Source: Candidatus Nomurabacteria bacterium RIFCSPLOWO2_01_FULL_41_12 (GTDB lineage: Bacteria; Patescibacteriota; Minisyncoccia; Phycocordibacterales; UBA9973). From it: a stretch of 10,019 nt of DNA. Under the pieces are notes generated by a model. It saw only the letters and a list, made by a program, of their open reading frames with translations. It was not told the DNA's origin and did no database searches. Below are positions 5,335-10,019 of the stretch, piece by piece. The stretch is taken from positions 1-10,019 of the forward strand of contig MFUY01000008.1 in the NCBI GenBank assembly GCA_001787035.1. The letters are read 5' to 3'. Each line of letters opens with the position of its first letter. Position 1 is the first letter of the stretch. The translations under genes and the position numbers were made by a program.

Positions 5335-6303
5335 TTAAAATTCTATATTTATTTCAGTACTTGCCTTTTGAAATATTTTATCCCTGTTTTCAATTTCCAA
5401 TCTTAATTTGGATGTTCCTGAAATCCCTTCTTGTGTTTTTAATGGCATAAAGTTCTTTTTAAAACCAAGCACACTTACTATATTATCATTAATGAACCAA
5501 TTCCATACCAGCCTTGGATTTAATAGCTCTTTTGGTGAAATAAAATAAGGGGTTGCCACTACCGTTTCATCTCCATTTATTCGATATGGGCTAGCAAGTG
5601 CCCTATCCCAGATTGTTCCCATATTCTTATCATTTTTATAAAATAATATTTTTGGTTCCGTTATTCCTATGTTTATGTTTGCCTGATTTCCATACCTCTG
5701 GTCCACAGTCGAGGCTGTTACTGATATATTATTTGAAGTTTCTAAATAGTCATTTGTATAAAAAAAGAAATTTTTACCGTAACCTGAATCTCCTGACATG
5801 TTAGTGTAATCTTTTTTCCAATAGTAAGTCATGTTTTTCGGGTCAACTAATCCACCACCACTATTTTTTATTTCAGGTATAGCCACTACTTTTACCTTAC
5901 TGTCTGGGGAGGGCATTGCTTTCCCACGATAAAATGGCGGGACATAAGAATCATTCGCTTGCCACAAGAGCACCATAAGAGATGGCCTTATTGTCACCTT
6001 TGTCTCTATGTCGCCATCTGGTAAAGATATAACAGCCACAACCATAGTCTCAGAACCAGCGGCGGGAGCCTTTAGAGAAAATGACTTTTTACCAATTCCG
6101 GAGGAAACATTTTTTCCGTTAAGAAACCACGTTATCGATACGTTATCTAAATTGTCAGCATAACTGTTTAAAATAATATTCACATCTTCAAACGGAGCCG
6201 GGTTGGGTGGTACGACATTAGCCAATATACTACTAGGCGAAGCCGCCTGGGCCATTGTTCCAAACATTATAAGTGCTGTAAATAATAGAAACCTTAACTT
6301 CAT
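5335..6303 (-). CDS. Secreted protein with three Ig-like repeats
   Basis: No named family is recognised. The 322-residue product has a clear signal peptide (about 1-20, ending TMAQA) and no second membrane segment, so it should be exported. Three beta-rich units can be outlined at about 21-105, 106-212 and 213-322. Each has a tryptophan motif like strand C of an Ig fold: ITWFLNGKNV (57-66), YYWKKDYTNM (160-169) and WNWFINDNIV (267-276). Such domains usually bind or space surface structures. The gene lies after virB4 across a 62-bp gap with a palindrome and a likely promoter, and 4 nt before the pilin-peptidase gene, so it is probably an external part of the same machine. Its ATG stands 8 nt after a TATAAT box, with no Shine-Dalgarno. 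Confidence 0.85.
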   Translation of the reverse strand: MKLRFLLFTALIMFGTMAQAASPSSILANVVPPNPAPFEDVNIILNSYADNLDNVSITWFLNGKNVSSGIGKKSFSLKAPAAGSETMVVAVISLPDGDIETKVTIRPSLMVLLWQANDSYVPPFYRGKAMPSPDSKVKVVAIPEIKNSGGGLVDPKNMTYYWKKDYTNMSGDSGYGKNFFFYTNDYLETSNNISVTASTVDQRYGNQANINIGITEPKILFYKNDKNMGTIWDRALASPYRINGDETVVATPYFISPKELLNPRLVWNWFINDNIVSVLGFKKNFMPLKTQEGISGTSKLRLEIENRDKIFQKASTEINIEF

Positions 6304-6311
6304 ATAGATTG

Positions 6312-6320
6312 ATTATATCA
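6312..6320 (-). promoter_or_regulatory. Extended -10 promoter for the Ig-like/pilin/propeller genes
   Basis: Read on the minus strand, TGATATAAT is a perfect extended -10 box (TGN plus TATAAT). It ends 8 nt before the ATG at 6303, so the predicted transcript is leaderless or has a leader of one or two bases. The -35 region falls in the loop of the adjacent palindromic element and is not a consensus match, which an extended -10 can tolerate. It would give the three surface genes their own transcription, separate from virB4. Confidence 0.55.
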
Positions 6321-6321
6321 T

Positions 6322-6360
6322 AAGGACGGTCCTTAAGAGAATTCCCCAAGGACCGTCCTT
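6322..6360. repeat. 39-bp palindromic element, intergenic copy
   Basis: Two 13-bp arms, AAGGACGGTCCTT (6322-6334) and AAGGACCGTCCTT (6348-6360), are perfect reverse complements around a 13-bp loop containing GAATTC and CCCC. Each arm is itself palindromic around its central base, so either a long hairpin or two short ones can form. It lies in the 62-bp gap after virB4 and touches the promoter of the next gene. No T tract follows on either strand, so a standard intrinsic terminator is unlikely; mRNA 3'-end protection, attenuation or an operator is possible. It is homologous to the element at 9474-9511. Confidence 0.85.
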
Positions 6361-6365
6361 TAATT

Positions 6366-8213
6366 CTATTTCGGAGCCATTTCTATCACTTCTTGCTCTT
6401 CTTTGGCTTTTTTATTTAACAGTATTTGCGAGGGGTCTGAGGTGATAATCTGGTCTTCTGTGTAAGAGGCGATAATTTTTATGGCAACATGCTTTAGCCC
6501 CGCGAAAAATATGCCCTCTCCCACACTGGATTCCAAGAGTAAATATTTTTCCTCATCTGTAAGATTAAAAGTTTGTTGTAAAATATCAATGGTGGTGGGG
6601 GATTGTTTTAAGAGGAGTTGGATAGAGGAGTTTGTGATTATTGGTACACCATATGGAGATTTCATAAAGTCAGCTGCATCTTGGGTGATGGTGGAAAGGC
6701 CTAAATAGTATTTCCTGCCCCGCTTGGCGATAGAATAAAGAAAAGAAGCAGTATCTTCTGATTTCATCATCCACCAAGCTTCGTCCACAACTAAAAGGCG
6801 TTTTTTTAGATTTTTCCTTATCGCATTCCAGATATAATGCATAATGATGTACATGGCGACTGGTTTCAGTTCGTCTTCCATATCACGGACAGAAAATACT
6901 ACAAATTTTTTATTAATATCCACATTACTTGGCCTGTTCAAGAATGTTGCCCAAGAACCTTTGGTGTATTTTGCCAATCTCTGCACAACAGAATCGCTTC
7001 CGTCTATTCCCGAGAGCACCATTTCAAAGTCGGAGAGAAGCGGAGGCTCAATGTTTGAAAAATCTGATTCCGAAGTAATATCTTTTATGGCATAAGTTTC
7101 TGAAATAGCTCGGTCAACCATAGAGTCTTCCTCGGGCGTAAGCCCCCCCAGCATTAATCGGAAAAGTCCGACTAAATTAATAATATTTGACCGCAGAACG
7201 TCTTCAGCGGTCTCATCTTCCCTAGGTATTGGCAAATCAAAAGGATTCATATGATGATCGGAAGACAGAGAAATGTTGAAATATCTGCCACCAACAGCCT
7301 CAGCCAGGAATTCGTATTCTTTCTCCGGGTCTATTACCATCACATCAATATCGAACATTAAAGACCTTAGAATTTCCAATTTTGTAGCATATGATTTTCC
7401 CGAACCTGATTTAGCAAATGTTACAGAATTGTAGTTTTCTAGAGAAAATCTGTCAAAGATTACCAAGCTTGAATTATGTCTATTGACGCCGTAGAGTATG
7501 CCTTTATCGGAAGTTAAATCAAAAGAAATAAAAGGAAAGATACTAGAGAGCGGTTCGGAATTTAATTTTTGGTGGATACCGAGTAAATCAGTATTTACCG
7601 GTATGACACTTTTAAAACCGTCTTCCTGCTGGAAAAGCGCTGGTTTGATATATATCAATTTTGACTCCAGCATCGATTTTATTTCGTTTTCGGTTTTAAA
7701 GAGCTCTAATTCGTTGTCTGCATAAATTGTAATATAAATTCCAACATCAAACATCTTTTCTTGCGCTTGGATTAAACTGTCTCGGAGCCCTTCTAGGTCT
7801 TGATAAGCAGTGTCAAGCATTGGGTCGCGCACCATGCCTTTACGTTCGCGCACAGAGATCTGGCTCTGCACCTCGGCGACTTTCTTCTGGAATTTTCGGA
7901 GCATCAGCGAGGTGTCTATCGGGTGGATAAAAATTGAAATATCAAAAACTTTATCCAAGTTGATTATTGGGGAGAACCAATTGTCGGTCAAAAATCTTGG
8001 GTAGGATATAATGAAAAAAGTGCGGGCAATCTTATCTCCTAGATTTATGGATTTTGAATCAATCTTCAGCGCCGAAGGTGCTATCACATCTTGGAGTTCT
8101 AAGCTGGCTGACTCATAGATTTGTTCTGGCAATACTGGAAGTATAGAAGCGTCCATATCGCTTACATTGGAGCCACCCTTCTTTTTTTTAAATAATTTAT
8201 CAAAAATTTCCAT
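6366..8213 (-). CDS. virB4: VirB4/TraC-family type IV secretion ATPase
   Basis: VirB4 ATPases sit on the cytoplasmic face and power assembly or transport in type IV secretion and conjugation. From the ATG at 8213 the product has 615 residues. The N-terminal half (about 60-230) resembles the CagE/VirB4 N-terminal domain. The C-terminal RecA-like domain shows Walker A AKSGSGKS (267-274, K273), VIDPEKEY (293-300), Walker B RLLVVDEAWW (472-481, D477 and E478) and the STITQD motif (507-512, Q511). A TTG at 8225 would give an 8-bp overlap with the upstream gene; I prefer the ATG because it leaves the TAA-N4-ATG gap seen at other junctions here. It ends in TAG just before the palindromic element. 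No membrane segment is seen. Confidence 0.95.
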   Translation of the reverse strand: MEIFDKLFKKKKGGSNVSDMDASILPVLPEQIYESASLELQDVIAPSALKIDSKSINLGDKIARTFFIISYPRFLTDNWFSPIINLDKVFDISIFIHPIDTSLMLRKFQKKVAEVQSQISVRERKGMVRDPMLDTAYQDLEGLRDSLIQAQEKMFDVGIYITIYADNELELFKTENEIKSMLESKLIYIKPALFQQEDGFKSVIPVNTDLLGIHQKLNSEPLSSIFPFISFDLTSDKGILYGVNRHNSSLVIFDRFSLENYNSVTFAKSGSGKSYATKLEILRSLMFDIDVMVIDPEKEYEFLAEAVGGRYFNISLSSDHHMNPFDLPIPREDETAEDVLRSNIINLVGLFRLMLGGLTPEEDSMVDRAISETYAIKDITSESDFSNIEPPLLSDFEMVLSGIDGSDSVVQRLAKYTKGSWATFLNRPSNVDINKKFVVFSVRDMEDELKPVAMYIIMHYIWNAIRKNLKKRLLVVDEAWWMMKSEDTASFLYSIAKRGRKYYLGLSTITQDAADFMKSPYGVPIITNSSIQLLLKQSPTTIDILQQTFNLTDEEKYLLLESSVGEGIFFAGLKHVAIKIIASYTEDQIITSDPSQILLNKKAKEEQEVIEMAPK

Positions 8214-8217
8214 AATT

Positions 8218-8856
8218 TTATTCAAGCTTGATTTTTCCCTCTACTTCTCCCGGATTAAAGACTTTATAAAATACTTCCACTATCTCTTCCGTGCCTAGTT
8301 CAGCTGATTTTATACCGCAACGGGAAAGACCCTGCTGTATCACACTCACTCTCTCTTCCAGCTGGGACCTCTTTTCTTCAAAATCTTCCTGTTGCGCGAG
8401 TCTTACCCCTTCTTTGCTTTTTCCTCCAAACAAGCGTTTAAATATGCCAGAATCTGATTTTAATACAGTATGGGTATAGGGGATAATGACAAAAAAACTT
8501 TTAGTCATTATCGCGACCGAATCAGTAAAATTTCTAATAAATTCTATATATTCTTTTGTTTGCAATTTCAGAAGGGGTTCGTTTTGTATTTTTACCCTCT
8601 CTTCCAAAAGCAGAAGATAAGGCCGGATATCCAGCCTCCTAGACTGTATCGAAATCTGCACGGCAAAGTCTAAAGTGTTAATAAAGCTTTGAAATTGAAG
8701 TATCGTCGCTTTCTGCTCGTCATCGGACTTTAAAGACAAATTGACTGAATTGGCGAGCACAATCGCCCGCAGTCCACCGTCTTTTAGTACGATTACTCCA
8801 TCACGGACTTCCTTGATTGGCACGAATTCTTGAGTTGCTTTTGCATTCAAAGGCAT
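8218..8856 (-). CDS. TraC-N-like T4SS accessory protein
   Basis: The 212-residue product starts with QEFVPIKEVRDGVIVLKDGGLRAIV, residues 9-33 in outline, a pattern I know from the N-terminal part of TraC/VirB4-type proteins of conjugative elements, where it may be a separate protein encoded just before virB4. About 10-130 forms an alpha/beta domain; about 150-185 is a charged, coiled-coil-like helix (EDFEEKRSQLEERVSVIQQG). There is no signal peptide or convincing membrane segment, so it is probably cytoplasmic and partners the VirB4 ATPase. It lies 4 nt after the PrgI-like gene and 4 nt before virB4 (TAA-N4-ATG both times). The role is inferred from context and pattern memory. Confidence 0.85.
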   Translation of the reverse strand: MPLNAKATQEFVPIKEVRDGVIVLKDGGLRAIVLANSVNLSLKSDDEQKATILQFQSFINTLDFAVQISIQSRRLDIRPYLLLLEERVKIQNEPLLKLQTKEYIEFIRNFTDSVAIMTKSFFVIIPYTHTVLKSDSGIFKRLFGGKSKEGVRLAQQEDFEEKRSQLEERVSVIQQGLSRCGIKSAELGTEEIVEVFYKVFNPGEVEGKIKLE

Positions 8857-8860
8857 ATAA

Positions 8861-9295
8861 TTATTTATTATCTTTATGCGTATTTAAGTCTAGCACGTCC
8901 AAGCTCCAGGCTAAGTCTCGCAGCTTATTTCCGCCTAGCCGAGCCCCATTTTCCACCATTTCTCTTCTTTCGTTTTCCCCTAGGGCTTTAGATTCTTTAC
9001 CCCCACTCGCCTTACTCTTGCGCCTTTTCCAAATATAAAGCTTATCCTTTATAAAATAACTAAATCCTGCTTCAATCATATTTATAAAAGGCTTATTGTT
9101 CGGCCGATAAAAAGTGAGTGCTAACGCTAGCCCAGCCGCAGCTAAAATAGGTATGGCCCCCCATAAGAATCCTAGAAGTTTATAAAGGACAAAACATAAC
9201 CCCGCTCCGCCCGCTAAATAAACGAACTCCTTAAAGGTGAACGGACCGAAAATCTTGTCTTCTATTTCTAAAAATTGTGGAACTTTGAATTGCAT
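8861..9295 (-). CDS. PrgI-family (VirB3-like) membrane protein
   Basis: PrgI-family proteins are the VirB3 counterparts of Gram-positive and CPR type IV secretion systems, small inner-membrane proteins next to VirB4. The ATG at 9295 gives 144 residues beginning MQFKVPQFLEIEDKIFGPFT, the family's usual N-terminus; an in-frame ATG at 9328 would add 11 residues and overlap the upstream gene, so it is less likely. Two membrane segments (about 23-42 and 46-63) form a hairpin followed by KPFINMIEAGFSYFIKDKLYIWKRR, also typical. The charged tail (about 92-144) is longer than in compact members and probably cytoplasmic. It is 4 nt downstream of the 193-residue gene and upstream of the TraC-N-like gene, the standard order. 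Confidence 0.92.
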   Translation of the reverse strand: MQFKVPQFLEIEDKIFGPFTFKEFVYLAGGAGLCFVLYKLLGFLWGAIPILAAAGLALALTFYRPNNKPFINMIEAGFSYFIKDKLYIWKRRKSKASGGKESKALGENERREMVENGARLGGNKLRDLAWSLDVLDLNTHKDNK

Positions 9296-9299
9296 AATA

Positions 9300-9881
9300 T
9301 TATTCGGGGATTTCTCGATATGGATCAACTGGCTTTTTTGGAATACTCCCGTTCTGTGTGGAAGAGGGCTGAAGATTTTTCAAGGTGTGATCCGTTTCCA
9401 CCATCGGAATTTTAAAAGAACTGGACAGTTTTTGCGTCAGTATTGGATGCACTTCAAGTTTAGCCATATTCTCAAGGACAGCCCTTGGGGGATTATTTAA
9501 GGACTGTCCTTTTAATTCTTCCGGTATTTCTTTCTTTGCGAATACCTTTTTTCTTTCAACATTTTTTATCATTTCTGCTTGTATCTTTTTAAAAACCAAA
9601 TCATTCATTTCACTTACCAACTCATTTGCAGCTGACCTACTGATTTTCATTCGGTTTTCTAATTCTTTTGGATAATCACTCGGAGTTAAAAGCCCGCAGA
9701 GTAATAATTCTGTCTCCAGCTCAAGATCTCCTAATTGTTCAAAGGTATAACCATGTTTCCCTCGGAGCCCTAAAATAGCCGCTTTCCAGTCAACAGCAGC
9801 GGTGGCATTTATTGTCTCTGCCGGCAAAGCCGCTTTCGCTTTTTCAATTTTTATTTGTAGTAAATCTATTGTATCGTCCAT
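9300..9881 (-). CDS. Hypothetical helical protein of the T4SS-like operon
   Basis: I do not recognise a named family. The 193-residue product has no signal peptide or membrane segment. A helical N-terminal half (about 1-110) includes AAVDWKAAILGLR (28-40), GYTFEQLGDLELETELLLCGLL (44-65), a PKELENRMKIS segment and a long acidic/basic helix (about 84-110). The C-terminal third (about 115-193) is proline- and serine-rich and probably disordered. Residues 124-136 (KGQSLNNPPRAVL) are encoded by the palindromic element at 9474-9511, in frame. It stands 4 nt ahead of the PrgI-like gene and 11 nt after the upstream partial gene. A cytoplasmic partner of the machine is the most that context allows. 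Confidence 0.85.
   Translation of the reverse strand: MDDTIDLLQIKIEKAKAALPAETINATAAVDWKAAILGLRGKHGYTFEQLGDLELETELLLCGLLTPSDYPKELENRMKISRSAANELVSEMNDLVFKKIQAEMIKNVERKKVFAKKEIPEELKGQSLNNPPRAVLENMAKLEVHPILTQKLSSSFKIPMVETDHTLKNLQPSSTQNGSIPKKPVDPYREIPE
9474..9511. repeat. 38-bp palindromic element inside a coding region
   Basis: On the minus strand, arm AAGGACAGTCCTT, a 12-bp loop ending CCCCC, and arm AAGGGCTGTCCTT pair over 13 positions with one G-T wobble. It matches the element at 6322-6360 (opposite orientation, arms and CCCC in the loop conserved), and the central pair has changed G:C to A:T on both sides together. It is read in frame as residues 124-136 of the 193-residue gene, at the edge of its low-complexity tail. 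This resembles the known habit of Rickettsia palindromic elements, though no sequence relation to those is claimed. Confidence 0.8.
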
Positions 9882-9892
9882 AATATTGTTGA

Positions 9893-10019
9893 TTATATAG
9901 TAAATTTTCTTTTCATATCTTCCATTTTAGCAGCACTGGTAGGCACATTTGCTTTCTGTACATTGGCTTTTATATCTGCCAAGGACGGAGGGGCGGGTTC
10001 TTTTTTATTCCCCTCTTGA
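9893..10019 (-). CDS. C-terminus of an unidentified upstream gene (partial)
   Basis: An open frame enters from the window edge and ends with a TAA at 9893-9895, giving 41 visible residues. It begins QEGNKKEPAPPSLADIKAN and ends MEDMKRKFTI. The segment is hydrophilic, Lys/Ala/Pro-rich and probably a cytoplasmic tail; no family can be assigned. The frame has no stop over its visible length and lies 11 nt before the next gene, so it fits as the preceding member of the same operon. A TATAAT hexamer overlaps its stop codon (9892-9897, minus strand) and could be a weak internal promoter for the next gene. Confidence 0.65.
   Translation of the reverse strand, partial: QEGNKKEPAPPSLADIKANVQKANVPTSAAKMEDMKRKFTI

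Noticed and set aside
6322..6360. Intrinsic terminator after virB4
   Set aside because: The hairpin is strong, but no T tract follows on either strand and a homologous copy lies inside a coding region, so it is better described as a dispersed palindromic element.
8214..8225. TTG start at 8225 for virB4 with an 8-bp overlap
   Set aside because: The ATG at 8213 is a stronger start codon and restores the 4-nt gap seen at the neighbouring junctions.
6366..8856. VirB4 broken into two pieces by a frameshift
   Set aside because: The 615-residue gene already holds both the N-terminal VirB4 domain and the ATPase domain, and the 212-residue gene has its own start and stop with ordinary spacing, so these are two genes and not one broken gene.
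3133..10019. Integrative conjugative element
   Set aside because: No relaxase, integrase, direct-repeat att sites or tRNA gene is visible in the window; the evidence supports only a T4SS-like machine.

Overview
The window looks like a piece of a small, AT-rich, gene-dense genome of the Candidate Phyla Radiation (Patescibacteria), most likely a parcubacterium. This taxon is inferred from gene content, not from a marker-gene comparison. The support is the dnaA / rpmH-rnpA-yidD-yidC-khpB origin block next to a reduced type IV secretion (T4SS)-like operon, very short intergenic gaps, an almost complete lack of Shine-Dalgarno sequences, and surface proteins of the kind seen in such genomes. TGA ends both rnpA and yidD at the expected family length, so the TGA=Gly code of Gracilibacteria/Absconditabacteria is excluded.

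Region 1 (1-1154) holds the 5' two thirds of dnaA on the minus strand and a 146-bp divergent intergenic region that is the best candidate for oriC. It has two DnaA boxes in tandem, AT-rich flanks, and a perfect 21-bp inverted repeat that coincides with a near-consensus sigma70-type promoter for rpmH. The -10 box lies so close to the rpmH ATG that the message is predicted to be leaderless.

Region 2 (1155-3128) is the classic plus-strand origin operon: ribosomal protein L34, RNase P protein, YidD, the YidC/Oxa1 insertase and the RNA-binding protein KhpB/Jag. These genes serve ribosome and tRNA maturation and membrane protein insertion. A GC-rich 26-bp palindrome sits in frame inside rnpA.

Region 3 (3133-10019) is a minus-strand operon that meets khpB tail to tail with only 4 bp between stop codons. 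In transcription order it encodes the C-terminus of a cut-off gene, a 193-residue helical protein, a PrgI/VirB3-like membrane protein, a TraC-N-like 212-residue protein, a VirB4-like ATPase, a secreted protein with three Ig-like repeats, a VirB2-like pilin fused to a LAS-type (M15-like) peptidoglycan metallopeptidase, and a membrane-anchored extracytoplasmic beta-propeller-like protein. Most junctions are TAA-N4-ATG, which suggests translational coupling. I infer a minimal envelope-spanning pilus or secretion machine in which wall cutting is built into the pilin-like subunit; no VirB6, VirB8-10, VirB11 or VirD4 is seen in this window.

A 38-39-bp palindromic element (arms AAGGACNGTCCTT) occurs twice in the T4SS-like operon: once between genes beside a predicted promoter, and once in frame inside a gene. 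The two copies differ by compensatory base changes. A single related arm lies between yidC and khpB. There is no stretch over 300 bases without a gene; the longest is 1009-1154. No rRNA, tRNA, CRISPR array or insertion sequence was seen.
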